Below, piece after piece: positions 6,507 through 14,723 of a DNA stretch of 16,663 nucleotides; position 1 is the first letter of the stretch; each line of letters starts with the position of its first letter. A program made the position numbers and the translations under genes. The notes beneath the pieces were generated by a model. The model saw nothing but the letters and a program-made list of their open reading frames with translations. It was not told the origin of the DNA and ran no database searches. The stretch spans positions 1-16,663 of the forward strand of contig CANQVQ010000031.1 in NCBI GenBank assembly GCA_947627335.1, given 5' to 3'. This DNA is from an uncultured Clostridia bacterium. GTDB taxonomy: Bacteria > Bacillota > Clostridia > Oscillospirales > CAG-382.

Positions 6507-8138
6507 TCAGGAAAATTCGCAGTACGTCCCGAAACGCTGTCGGATGTTGACGGTGTATGTATCGTGTACGAGGAAATGGTATTCGTAATCGCAGCAGAAC
6601 TGCTTGATGTCGAAGATCGTGTCGATGATCTCCTGCGGAAGCGGTTCGCGGACCCGCTCCGCGTCCTCGCTGATCTTGGTAAATTCCTCCCGCAAAAGGC
6701 TGCAAAGCCCCTCGTCGCGGTCGGCATTGAGCAGCACGCCCGCAGGATACCGCTGAAATTCCAAGGACGGATACCGCACGTTTTCGAGGTAGGAATACTC
6801 CTTGCGGAACTCCGCAAGCTGCCGCGCAAGCGCCCTCGACGAGTCGATCTCGTCCGAAAAGACCTCCCGATGGGTCGTCATAAACGCACGGACGTCCCCG
6901 AAGAACGCCCGACGGCGCACGTCGTTCGCGTACACAAGATACCGCTGGATATACTCCTGCAGATCGGATTCCGCGCTCCCCTCGCTTTGCAGGAAGTCAC
7001 GCAAATGCTTCTGCCGCTCAAAGATCACTTTATCCGCTTCGCCGAGGTAGGTATCGACGGCGGAAACCACGTCCCGAAGCAAGTCGTCGGAATGGTAGGC
7101 TTTCGCCTTATCAAACAGGAACTTTGCCGCTTCCTCGACCAGAGACGCCGTGTACGAGGGCAGGCGGGACAGATTGACTTTCAGCGTCAGCTCCACGACG
7201 TCGCTGCCGCGTGTGCCGTCCGTACCGTACAACTGATCGAAATAGTGGTCCAGCGAAAGGTCGTAATCGATCTTGACGTTGGTCACGCGAGGGATCATGC
7301 GGATCGCGTAAAACAGTTTGCGACCGCACCCCTCCATATCGTTGATGGCGACCTGTTTGTCATAGAATTCTTCGCACAGCTTGCGCAGACCGAGGTCGCC
7401 GATCTCCAGAACGTTTTTGCTGAGGCGATACAGGTAATACTGCAGAAAATCCATTTTCGCGTCGCTGTAGGACGCGGAGACAGACGACCAGAACACCTTC
7501 CTGCGACGGGCAAATTTTTCCTGCCCGACCGTCGGGAACGTGCTGATGACCGCCTGAATGGACACGTCGGCGTTCGTGCGGTTTTTCTCCACGCACGCCA
7601 ACTGCTCCCGATCGCTGTTGAGCAGCAGGATCCCGCAAAGGTTGTCGGTCAGCCGCTTTTCTTCGTAGCTGCGGTTGACGAGCGCATAGACCGTCAGTTC
7701 CGGCGGAAGCGCAAGCTGTTCGAGCGTTTGGAGGAATTGGGTCGCCAGACGGTCGTTGTCCGGCAGCGTGAGCATGACGAACAGGCGGTCCCGCTGCTTG
7801 AGCACCTTATTTTCCCGGATCGCGTTGACGACTTCGGCGAGCGTTTCGCCGATGTCCTGCTCGCGATAGTCAAAGAGGAGCGCATAGCAAAAATCGTAGT
7901 GCATCCGATTGCGGAACTGCCGCAGGGAATCGCCGAAAGCCTCCTCCCTGACCTCTTCCGGGGACACCTTCCTGCACTCGTAAAATTCCCGCCCGATATA
8001 GTGGTCGATGGACGCGGGAAGAGATTCGGCATAGGACGCTTCCCCGGAAAAATCCAGAAGCTCGATGAAATAGTTTTTTTCCGCATGAAAGCCAACGCCG
8101 CTGTCGCCAAAAACCCGTTTGTATACCCTGTTCAGCAT
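6507..8138 (-). CDS. Possible pseudo-GTPase partner protein, P-loop absent
   Basis: 543 aa; no family is confidently recognised. The N-terminal ~180 residues resemble the back half of the GTPase encoded two genes downstream. FIELLDFSGE (24-33) parallels FIDWPGE (G3), CYALLFDYREQDI (84-96) parallels HVFFFLPPEQID, and LFVMLTLPDNDRL (119-131) sits where the NKID (G4) strand is expected. The lysine of NKxD is not conserved. There is no Walker A: GDSGVGF at 11-17 looks like one but lacks GK[ST] and lies too close to the G3-like strand. The rest is helical and soluble, without TM segments. ATG 8138 is chosen; it has GGGAG about 11 bases upstream. A TTG at 8180 is possible but lies in a hairpin. The inferred role is a non-catalytic GTPase-fold partner. 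Confidence 0.8.
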   Translation of the reverse strand: MLNRVYKRVFGDSGVGFHAEKNYFIELLDFSGEASYAESLPASIDHYIGREFYECRKVSPEEVREEAFGDSLRQFRNRMHYDFCYALLFDYREQDIGETLAEVVNAIRENKVLKQRDRLFVMLTLPDNDRLATQFLQTLEQLALPPELTVYALVNRSYEEKRLTDNLCGILLLNSDREQLACVEKNRTNADVSIQAVISTFPTVGQEKFARRRKVFWSSVSASYSDAKMDFLQYYLYRLSKNVLEIGDLGLRKLCEEFYDKQVAINDMEGCGRKLFYAIRMIPRVTNVKIDYDLSLDHYFDQLYGTDGTRGSDVVELTLKVNLSRLPSYTASLVEEAAKFLFDKAKAYHSDDLLRDVVSAVDTYLGEADKVIFERQKHLRDFLQSEGSAESDLQEYIQRYLVYANDVRRRAFFGDVRAFMTTHREVFSDEIDSSRALARQLAEFRKEYSYLENVRYPSLEFQRYPAGVLLNADRDEGLCSLLREEFTKISEDAERVREPLPQEIIDTIFDIKQFCCDYEYHFLVHDTYTVNIRQRFGTYCEFS

Positions 8139-8163
8139 CGTTTTCGCTACTCCCGCCTGTCGA

Positions 8164-8193
8164 CGGTGGAGAACCCGCAAAAGTTCCCCACCG
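8164..8193 (-). promoter_or_regulatory. Intercistronic hairpin between genes 2 and 3
   Basis: CGGTGG (8164-8169) pairs with CCACCG (8188-8193), and GAAC (8171-8174) with GTTC (8183-8186), leaving an 8-base loop. Position 8170/8187 is A-C on the plus strand but G-U in minus-strand RNA, so the 11-bp stem is unbroken only in the operon transcript. It lies in the 96-base gap after the tubulin-like gene and has no U-tract. Confidence 0.6.
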
Positions 8194-8234
8194 ACCGTTG
8201 TTCCCTTTCCGAAAAAGTTTCCGAATGTGCGTCC

Positions 8235-11200
8235 TTACAGACCGAACAATGCGACCATGTCCGTCGCCGCCTTCCGCAGCGACGCATAGAATTCCCGCTG
8301 TTCGATCATGATCGGACTGAGGATGTTGCCGTTCTGCTCGGACGTATCGACCGCGCCGACGACGGCGTCGCAGCGCGACAGAAGCGATTCGTAATTCGCC
8401 TTGAGGTCATCGAACGCCTTGCCGTCGCCTTCCGTGATCTGGCGCTGAAGCGTGCGGACGCGATCGTCAAGCAGTTTCTTGTGCGTCGCCATGACGTCCT
8501 TCTGATCCGGGTCGTTCTCCATTTCCGAGAGCTTGTCGCAAGCCGCCATCTCCATGAAAGCGGTCTTCCAGGAATTTGCCGGATCGTCCTGCACTTCAAA
8601 GGCGGCGACGATGTTGTGGAACGTGTCGCCCAGGCGATACTTCCAGACGCCTCTTTCGGAGAAAACCAAGCCGAACAGCATATACTTCGCAAAGTTGTTC
8701 CGCTGCACGGTCTTCATACGCGAGCCGATCCGCTTTTCGATGTCCGGGACGAAATTCCTGCGGTAATAGTCGATCTCCGCGCAGAGCGCTTCGTAGCCTC
8801 TGATCTGCTTGCGAAGCAGGACGACCGTGCTTTCCTCCGTCGTCGGCTGGTACCCACGCAGCCCGTAGATCATCCGCGTCTGCGCGCCGTACGCGTCGCA
8901 CATCGCGGGGAACAGGCGCTTCTCGTAGACCAGAACGCCGTTCTCCGTATTGCTCTGGTCCTGGCAGAAGCGGTCGATGAAGCCCTTGATGCGGGTCTGT
9001 CCCGCCGGGTCCTTCGGGTCCGGCTTATTTTCGAGGATGTTGATGACGTACCTTCCGTTGGCGTCCGGCGCCAGAATGCCGTGCTGCATCGCATACCGGA
9101 CGTCCTTCGTGACCCGATCGAAGATCGCGGTCTCGTCGGGGTTGGCGTACACGATCGAACCGACGCGTGTGCGCGGCCACTGGCTCGGGATCATCAGCGC
9201 AGGATACTTGCGGAACGACGTCTTCTGCGTCACGCCCTCGTTCGTATGTACGCCGACCGCCATTTTGTCGAACGTGTATTCCTTTTCGTAATCCGGGAGG
9301 TCCTTATGGACCCAGATCGGCATACGCGCATAGAGCGTGTAGCTGTAGATCGCGTCCTGATCCGGGCTCCAGTAGATGTTGTCCGTCGCACCGCGGAGGA
9401 AGAGGTTGCTGAAGCGCTGATCCCAGCCGTTCGCCCCCGCGCTGAGCCCGTTCGGCAGAACGAGGTACTTATAGCAAAGCTCGGAAACGCTCGCGAAGTT
9501 GAAGTACGGCGGATCCCACACGTTGCACATCGGCGAGGAATTGTTCGTCGCCTGGCTGATCAACTGCTGGACGACCGTATCCTTCTGGGCGTCCGTCTGC
9601 CCCTGATACGCCTCGTCAAAGTAGTCGATCATCTTCTTGCCGATCACGTCCCGGAACGGCGGATAGTCCTGCAGGAACTTGCGGAACTGTTCGGCAATCT
9701 TGGAATGCCCGTACAGGCAGTTGAGCGTCAAAGCCCACTCCGCACGGTTCTCCATGATCGTGCTTGTCAGCGCGGCGGCGTACTTGGACGGACCGTCCGC
9801 GCCGAGCTGCGTCAGCTTGGTCCCGACGGTGCTCATTGCCGTCGTGCGAAGCGGCGTAAAGACGGGGTCGGAAAGGCTGAAGATGCTCGTCGGATCGTTC
9901 GACGCGTTCGCGCCCAGCTTCTGGGCGGCGACTTTGCGGTTGTTTTCGACGATCCCGGCGATGGCGCTGAAAATGTCCACATATGCGAGGAAATTGTTGT
10001 CCAGACTGAGCTTGAGCAGATAGGTGGCGCCGCGCTGCTGATTGAGATCGACGTAGTAGTTGGACTTGAGGCGGTCGCACAGTTCGATCTTGCAGCGGAC
10101 GGAATAGATATTCTTGAGCAGCGCTTTATAGTTCTGCAGGTTCCGACCGAACTTCCCGAATCCCTGCATTTCGTCTTCCATTTCGCGCTTCTTCATATTG
10201 AAATCGGCAAGACTTGCGAGGCATTTGGTCTTTAATTCCTCGGTGGCGGCGAAATACCTGCCCACCTTCTCGTAAAGACCGGAGACCCTTCCGCCCGAAG
10301 CGGAACGGCTGGTCAGCAGTTCGGCGAGGTAGTACGGACCGCGCTGCGGGTCCTTGAAGATCTCCGTCGCCTTGTTATTGGCCGCCGCGACCGCATTTTC
10401 GACGATAGAGCTGTCCTTATCGAAGCGCTCGATCGCCTTGGTCAGCTCGACGTCCAGCGGAGACGTGTGCACGTTCGACAGGATGGTCTTTTTATTCCAC
10501 ACGGTGTCCGGGTTTTCGTTGATCTCGTCGATGACCGCTTCCAGACGACCGGCTTCCCGCTCGATGATCTCGATCGGCTTCAAAAGCCCCTTCTCGAACG
10601 CGTCGACGGCTTTCTGGTCGATGGTTTCGACGTTCGACCGAAGCATCGCGTCCGCCTGCGCGCTCACTTCGCCGATCAGCTGTTCGGCGATCGCGGCGGT
10701 CGGGAACTTGATCGCCGATGCGCCGATAAGGTTGTAGCAGTAGTTTCCGTACCGCGGCAGATTGAGTTCCGGGTCCTGCATGACGGTGTTCAGCGCGTTA
10801 TCCGCGTTGACCTGGAAGGACTGGTTGGTAAAGAAGTCGGTGATCGCCCCGCCGTTCGCCATCCCGTTGACCGCGCCGAGAACGCTCGTGCAGAGGTTGA
10901 CGAGGTCGTCGACGCAGACCGCGATGGCTTTCTCCTGCGGATTGGTGATGACCATGGGACCGGCGATCTTGCCGCCGATCAGCGTGCATTGGGTGAAGAT
11001 ATTCTCCTGCGAGGAGAAATCGCCGACCGGCTGCGGATACTTCGCGTCGAACGTTTCGCCGGTGGACTTGATGTTCATGTAGTAATCCAATTCCTTGAGC
11101 GCCGCGTAGCCGTTCCGGTACGCCGCCTTCATATTGGAAATCCCGCTGTAGGAGTTCGGAAGGTAGACGTGCCCGAACAGGCGCAGCACGCCGCCCTGCC

Positions 11201-11822
11201 CGACGATCTTTTCCACGACGGCGCGGACGATGTAGGGAATATCGATGATCATGCCGCTGCCGCTGCCGCCGCCGATCCCGGCGACGATATGCACGTCGAG
11301 CGTCGCCGTATTGAAATTCTGCAGCGTGCTGATCGCGTTATTGATGGTATTGTAAATGATGTTGAACAGGTTGAGGTCCATGACCGTAAGGCGACCCGCA
11401 AGGCGCACCTGATTGGCGCCCTCCCCCGTCAAAGCCTGCGTGAAATCCGGAGGGATAATGTCCCCGATCGTCACGGGACGCTGATCCGGCGGAGCGGCAA
11501 GGGCCGCAGCGATGGAAGAATTGTTGAGATCCGGGATCTCGCCCGCAGTCAGGATCCCGCTGTCCAGCGCCTTCTGCCGGTCCGAACGGTCGGTATCGAT
11601 GACGCGGAACTGCAGATAGGAACTGCTGATCTGCCCGACGCGGTCGAGCAATTCGCTCTTCAGCCGCAGAACCGTTTTCAGCCCCATTCCGCCCAAACCG
11701 ATGACGAGAATGCGGGACGTGTAGTTCGCGCCGAGACCGTGGTTCTTGTTGAGCATACCGAGACGCCCGGTATTCAGCTCACCGATTTCCCGCAGGGAAT
11801 TGTCGTTCAGAACATAAGCCAT
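8235..11822 (-). CDS. Giant tubulin/FtsZ-superfamily protein (Tubulin_2 / FtsZ-like type)
   Basis: 1195 aa. The N-terminal ~350 residues carry the tubulin-superfamily pattern: RILVIGLGGMGLKTV (37-51) for the first strand and glycine-rich loop, FRVIDTDRSD (72-81), and IVAGIGGGSGSGM (179-191), which contains the GGGSGSG form of the GGGTGSG tubulin/FtsZ phosphate-binding signature. FtsZ is about 350-400 aa, so a C-terminal extension of roughly 800 residues is exceptional. It includes probable coiled-coil helices (about 395-455 and 540-590) and a long unrecognised globular part. There is no signal peptide or TM helix, so it is cytoplasmic. ATG 11822 is used because GGAGG lies 8 bases upstream; an upstream TTG overlaps that site. 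It lies 50 bases after the VWA gene. Polymerisation and GTP hydrolysis are inferred from the fold, not shown. Confidence 0.9.
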   Translation of the reverse strand: MAYVLNDNSLREIGELNTGRLGMLNKNHGLGANYTSRILVIGLGGMGLKTVLRLKSELLDRVGQISSSYLQFRVIDTDRSDRQKALDSGILTAGEIPDLNNSSIAAALAAPPDQRPVTIGDIIPPDFTQALTGEGANQVRLAGRLTVMDLNLFNIIYNTINNAISTLQNFNTATLDVHIVAGIGGGSGSGMIIDIPYIVRAVVEKIVGQGGVLRLFGHVYLPNSYSGISNMKAAYRNGYAALKELDYYMNIKSTGETFDAKYPQPVGDFSSQENIFTQCTLIGGKIAGPMVITNPQEKAIAVCVDDLVNLCTSVLGAVNGMANGGAITDFFTNQSFQVNADNALNTVMQDPELNLPRYGNYCYNLIGASAIKFPTAAIAEQLIGEVSAQADAMLRSNVETIDQKAVDAFEKGLLKPIEIIEREAGRLEAVIDEINENPDTVWNKKTILSNVHTSPLDVELTKAIERFDKDSSIVENAVAAANNKATEIFKDPQRGPYYLAELLTSRSASGGRVSGLYEKVGRYFAATEELKTKCLASLADFNMKKREMEDEMQGFGKFGRNLQNYKALLKNIYSVRCKIELCDRLKSNYYVDLNQQRGATYLLKLSLDNNFLAYVDIFSAIAGIVENNRKVAAQKLGANASNDPTSIFSLSDPVFTPLRTTAMSTVGTKLTQLGADGPSKYAAALTSTIMENRAEWALTLNCLYGHSKIAEQFRKFLQDYPPFRDVIGKKMIDYFDEAYQGQTDAQKDTVVQQLISQATNNSSPMCNVWDPPYFNFASVSELCYKYLVLPNGLSAGANGWDQRFSNLFLRGATDNIYWSPDQDAIYSYTLYARMPIWVHKDLPDYEKEYTFDKMAVGVHTNEGVTQKTSFRKYPALMIPSQWPRTRVGSIVYANPDETAIFDRVTKDVRYAMQHGILAPDANGRYVINILENKPDPKDPAGQTRIKGFIDRFCQDQSNTENGVLVYEKRLFPAMCDAYGAQTRMIYGLRGYQPTTEESTVVLLRKQIRGYEALCAEIDYYRRNFVPDIEKRIGSRMKTVQRNNFAKYMLFGLVFSERGVWKYRLGDTFHNIVAAFEVQDDPANSWKTAFMEMAACDKLSEMENDPDQKDVMATHKKLLDDRVRTLQRQITEGDGKAFDDLKANYESLLSRCDAVVGAVDTSEQNGNILSPIMIEQREFYASLRKAATDMVALFGL

Positions 11823-11830
11823 ACAATATA

Positions 11831-11835
11831 CCTCC
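11831..11835 (-). promoter_or_regulatory. Ribosome binding site deciding the tubulin-like start
   Basis: GGAGG on the minus strand with an 8-base spacer to ATG 11822. A TTG at 11837 begins within this same site and so cannot be the start. Confidence 0.85.
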
Positions 11836-11872
11836 AAAAATTATTCTTTCACAGATATGAGGGGAAGAGCCG

Positions 11873-14368
11873 TCAGAATTCCGTGCGGCTGCTCGCGATC
11901 GTGATCGTGCAGGTGCCGCCCGGGCGGGACGTGCGGATGACCACGTTGGAACCCGTAAACCGATACTTACGCACCTTCGCGTCCTTCTTCGCGGGATCCT
12001 TATAGACGATAAGAATGGCACGCTTGAACGGAATGCCGGACATCGTGATATTTGCGCAGTCGGTTTCGATGATCCGATCGGAATCCTCCTGGCTCAGGCT
12101 GCTTTCCTCCGCACGGGTGGCGACGTTGCGGATGGCAAGGATCTCCTTGAGCGTCATTTTGGGTTTGGAACGCTTATTGGACGTCAGGCGGGAAACGCTG
12201 TAGACCGCCATGGCCTCGTTATAGGTATCCTCGTCCTGGATCGCCAGTTTGACCTTGAACGGGATCGAAATGACCGACTTCTTGCGCAGGACCAGCAGCA
12301 GGATCACCGCCGCGGCGACGAGAACCACCGCGATGACGATCAGCACGATCAGCATCGGCAGCATGGACTTGAACGCGACCGTAAGTTCAAACGTATACGA
12401 CGCGCCCTTCCCGTCCGTGACGTCGATCGTGACGACGCCTTCCCCGTAGGAAGCCGCGTCCAGATGCAGCGTGCTCCCTTCGACCGACGCGTGGATGGGC
12501 GAACCTTCCGACACCCTGACCGCGTACCGCAGTTCGTCGCCGTCGGAATCCACGAACACCTCGCCGAGTTCGATCGTATCCGCAAACGCTTCCGAAAGAC
12601 TTCTCTTGGTGTACGAGTCTTTCAGTTTCTTATCCATTTTGATCTCCGACGCGTTGACCGCCAGCGTGAGCGGTTCGGATTCCATCGTGGCGTTTCGGAG
12701 ATCCACCGACGCCCGGACCGTCCATTCCCCTGCCGTCGGGAGGCTGAGATTCCAAAGATACCCCTCGGAAGTGAATGCGGAGAGGTCGATGGATTCCGTT
12801 TCCGTCGCCCCTTCGGCGTTCTGCGCGGTGATCTGCACGGTTTTCCCGGAGAGATAGGACGGCACGTCGAGCGCTTCGCCGGTCACGGGATGCCGCAATG
12901 CCAAACGAAGGCTGAGGGCGTTGTCCGCCGTCCCTTCCTGAGAGAGGACAAGCGTCGGACCGACCACTTCGACGGTCTTTTCGCTTTCGACCTTGAACTG
13001 GGAGTGGGTCAGGACCGTCCGGACGGTGTAGACGCCGGGTGCGTCAAAGCTCACGTCGAAATCGAATCCGTCCCCCGCACCGTTGAGTTTCCCGTTCGCG
13101 AGCGTCTTTCCTTCCGTCGCCGTGTTCTTCACTTCCACGATCGCCGACGCCCCGTCCTCGGGCCTGTACAGACCCGCGGAGGTCAGGTGTTCGCTGTTTT
13201 CGCCGTTATAGATGGTCGCGTCGTAGCGGAGCCCGTCGCCGATATAGACCTTTCCGTCGGGGATGCTGTCGTGCAGCAGCAGGTCGAACAGGTAAATTTT
13301 CCGGGTGATGACCGTGCTGCGTTCGCCGGTGACGTAAAATTTCCAATCCCCGTCCATCGGCGAGATCAGCTTGACCGTCGCCGAACAGCCACGGCTGGAA
13401 TAATTGACCACGCAGTAATCCTGATTGATCATGCTGCGGTCGGCGTCGCTGAGGTCGATGTCGGCGACCTTCACGCCGGACGGCGTTTCCACGCGGAGCG
13501 TATTGATCCGCGCCATGCTCGAAAGGCTGATATTCGCCTCCTTGACGGCCTGCCCGTAAATGCGGACGGAGAATTCGCTGGTCTTCTCCGGCGAGACGGA
13601 AAATTCCTCGACGTTATCGTCCAGACGGGAGTTCGGGAACAGGAAGGTATAGATTTCGTTGAAAACGCCGATCAGGTCGGCCGCTTCCTTGACGATATTG
13701 GTATTCTCCTCGCCGGAAAGGTCGGTCAGCAGGGTTTTATCCACCCCGTTGTTCACGTCCAGACCGATGCTGTAAACCGGCGTCCCTTCGCCCTTCAGCG
13801 CTTCGCTGACGCTCGACGCCTGCTTGCGGGACTCCTCGATCAATTCGTCGGTCGAAAGTTCGATCTTGCCGTCCGTAAAAAGAATAACAGCCTTACGCTC
13901 GACGTCGGACGCCGAAAGGACCTTCTGCGCCTGCGTGAGCGCGCCGCCGATGTCCGTTTGGTAATTCCAACAGGTGAAATCGTTCAGACCGTTTTCAAGA
14001 ACTTTCTTCATATTATTTATGTACGCGTTCAGACCGTCCGGCGTCGCGACGTTCAGGCGGTCGAAAGACGTATAGATTTCCGAGTTGTACGGCACGACCG
14101 TGACATACAGATTCGCTTCCGTTGGATAATTGAAAACGAACTGATGCGCGGCTTCGACCGAAAGCCGGGTGCCGGACGCGTTGACCGGGTCGGACTGGTT
14201 CATGGACCCGCTGACGTCAAAAAGAAGAACCACTTCCACGTCCTGCGTGCCGCCGGTCCCCTCCGCCCGCACGGGGATCAACGCCGTCGGGACCATCGCA
14301 AGGACCAGCAGCAGGGAAAGGAAGGATCCAATGAATTTCAAGCAGACAGATTTTTTTCTCTGGCACAT
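11873..14368 (-). CDS. Membrane-anchored surface protein with VWA domain and cytoplasmic tail
   Basis: 831 aa. A signal peptide covers residues 1-35 (basic N-terminus, hydrophobic core, cleavage probably after VRA). The VWA domain spans about 43-245 with MIDAS residues DVSGSMN (51-57), a Thr in YQTDIGG (about 138) and LFTDGK (163-168), so metal binding should be intact. Beta-rich, Ig-like regions follow at about 260-570. A cadherin-like module then has FVDSDGDELRYAV (605-617) and VTIDVTDGKGASYTF (646-660). One TM helix (669-694) ends in RKK, placing the last ~137 residues in the cytoplasm. ATG 14368 is chosen for AAGGAG at 14379-14384 and the signal peptide; the frame is open further upstream, but that extension reaches into the leader. 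It is the first gene of the operon and the likely external sensor, adhesin or scaffold for the tubulin-like protein encoded next. Confidence 0.9.
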   Translation of the reverse strand: MCQRKKSVCLKFIGSFLSLLLVLAMVPTALIPVRAEGTGGTQDVEVVLLFDVSGSMNQSDPVNASGTRLSVEAAHQFVFNYPTEANLYVTVVPYNSEIYTSFDRLNVATPDGLNAYINNMKKVLENGLNDFTCWNYQTDIGGALTQAQKVLSASDVERKAVILFTDGKIELSTDELIEESRKQASSVSEALKGEGTPVYSIGLDVNNGVDKTLLTDLSGEENTNIVKEAADLIGVFNEIYTFLFPNSRLDDNVEEFSVSPEKTSEFSVRIYGQAVKEANISLSSMARINTLRVETPSGVKVADIDLSDADRSMINQDYCVVNYSSRGCSATVKLISPMDGDWKFYVTGERSTVITRKIYLFDLLLHDSIPDGKVYIGDGLRYDATIYNGENSEHLTSAGLYRPEDGASAIVEVKNTATEGKTLANGKLNGAGDGFDFDVSFDAPGVYTVRTVLTHSQFKVESEKTVEVVGPTLVLSQEGTADNALSLRLALRHPVTGEALDVPSYLSGKTVQITAQNAEGATETESIDLSAFTSEGYLWNLSLPTAGEWTVRASVDLRNATMESEPLTLAVNASEIKMDKKLKDSYTKRSLSEAFADTIELGEVFVDSDGDELRYAVRVSEGSPIHASVEGSTLHLDAASYGEGVVTIDVTDGKGASYTFELTVAFKSMLPMLIVLIVIAVVLVAAAVILLLVLRKKSVISIPFKVKLAIQDEDTYNEAMAVYSVSRLTSNKRSKPKMTLKEILAIRNVATRAEESSLSQEDSDRIIETDCANITMSGIPFKRAILIVYKDPAKKDAKVRKYRFTGSNVVIRTSRPGGTCTITIASSRTEF

Positions 14369-14378
14369 ACGATCGTTA

Positions 14379-14384
14379 CTCCTT
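14379..14384 (-). promoter_or_regulatory. Ribosome binding site of the VWA gene
   Basis: AAGGAG on the minus strand, 10 bases before ATG 14368. It places the start directly at a good signal peptide and argues against the 70-residue in-frame N-terminal extension. Confidence 0.8.
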
Positions 14385-14420
14385 GCTGTCAAGAAATGTT
14401 TTCTGCATCTCCGCGAACTG

Positions 14421-14565
14421 CCGCCGCACACGCACAGGGAACAACCCGCAAAAACAAAATTCCCGTTTGCCAGCGCTTCGCAGGTACCGAAATATCGGTT
14501 TCGGTCCCCGCCGGTCTGCGACGAAAAACCGCCAAATCCGACCGACAGCGCTAATATGTGCGCGG
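14421..14565 (-). ncRNA. Candidate structured 5' leader RNA of the operon
   Basis: In the ~230-nt untranslated leader, complementary segments nest as a three-way junction. The closing stem pairs 14421-14430 with 14557-14565 (9 bp, one bulge). One arm is GGGAA 14437-14441 with TTCCC 14460-14464. The other arm has AGCGCT 14472-14477 with 14547-14552, CGCAG 14479-14483 with 14516-14520, and ACCGAAA 14486-14492 with TTTCGGT 14499-14505. I see no match to a riboswitch class I know. GC-rich DNA folds easily, so function is unproven. It could be a riboswitch, a ribosomal-protein-type leader or simple mRNA structure. Confidence 0.4.
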
Positions 14566-14602
14566 GACACAATTCCACCCAATTTATCTATTATGCGAAA
14601 AC

Positions 14603-14631
14603 ATTTTACCACGCTACGGATTATTTGTCAA
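14603..14631 (-). promoter_or_regulatory. Sigma-A promoter of the seven-gene operon
   Basis: On the minus strand TTGACA (14631-14626) is followed after 17 bases by TAAAAT (14608-14603). Upstream of the -35 (14632-14680 on the plus strand) is strongly AT-rich with A-tracts, resembling an UP element. Transcription would start near 14597, leaving about 230 nt before the VWA start codon. Confidence 0.8.
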
Positions 14632-14723
14632 GTAGGATTCGGGAAAATATTTCATATTTTTCCTATTTTTTATTTTACATTTCTTAAAGCATTGTCCACA
14701 ACAAAATATTCGTGTGAAAGGAC

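Noticed and set aside
8138..8237. The frame stays open from the tubulin-like stop TAA into the next gene, suggesting readthrough or a fusion.
   Set aside because: Same-frame adjacency happens one time in three, the gap contains a strand-specific hairpin, and the next gene has its own ATG with a ribosome binding site.
14372..14394. A TTGACA next to the VWA ribosome binding site as a second promoter.
   Set aside because: The spaced -10 (TATGTG) is poor and would put the transcript start inside the coding region.
14421..14465. CACGCACAGGG on the plus strand resembles the start of a c-di-GMP-I riboswitch, and AGGGAA resembles part of a cobalamin riboswitch.
   Set aside because: The rest of either consensus (GGGACGCAAAGCC, or the B12-box GCCACTG) is absent, and no plus-strand promoter precedes it.
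14369..14578. In-frame N-terminal extension of 70 residues for the VWA protein starting at a GTG.
   Set aside because: It has no ribosome binding site, spans the structured leader, and would bury the signal peptide. ATG 14368 has AAGGAG and a textbook signal sequence.
14376..14612. A 78-codon upstream reading frame ending just before the VWA start.
   Set aside because: Its start codon overlaps the -10 box of the operon promoter, so it would lie upstream of the transcription start.
14692..14700. TTGTCCACA, one base from a DnaA box, in AT-rich DNA.
   Set aside because: A single isolated imperfect site is not an origin, and none of the usual origin neighbours (dnaA, dnaN) is present.
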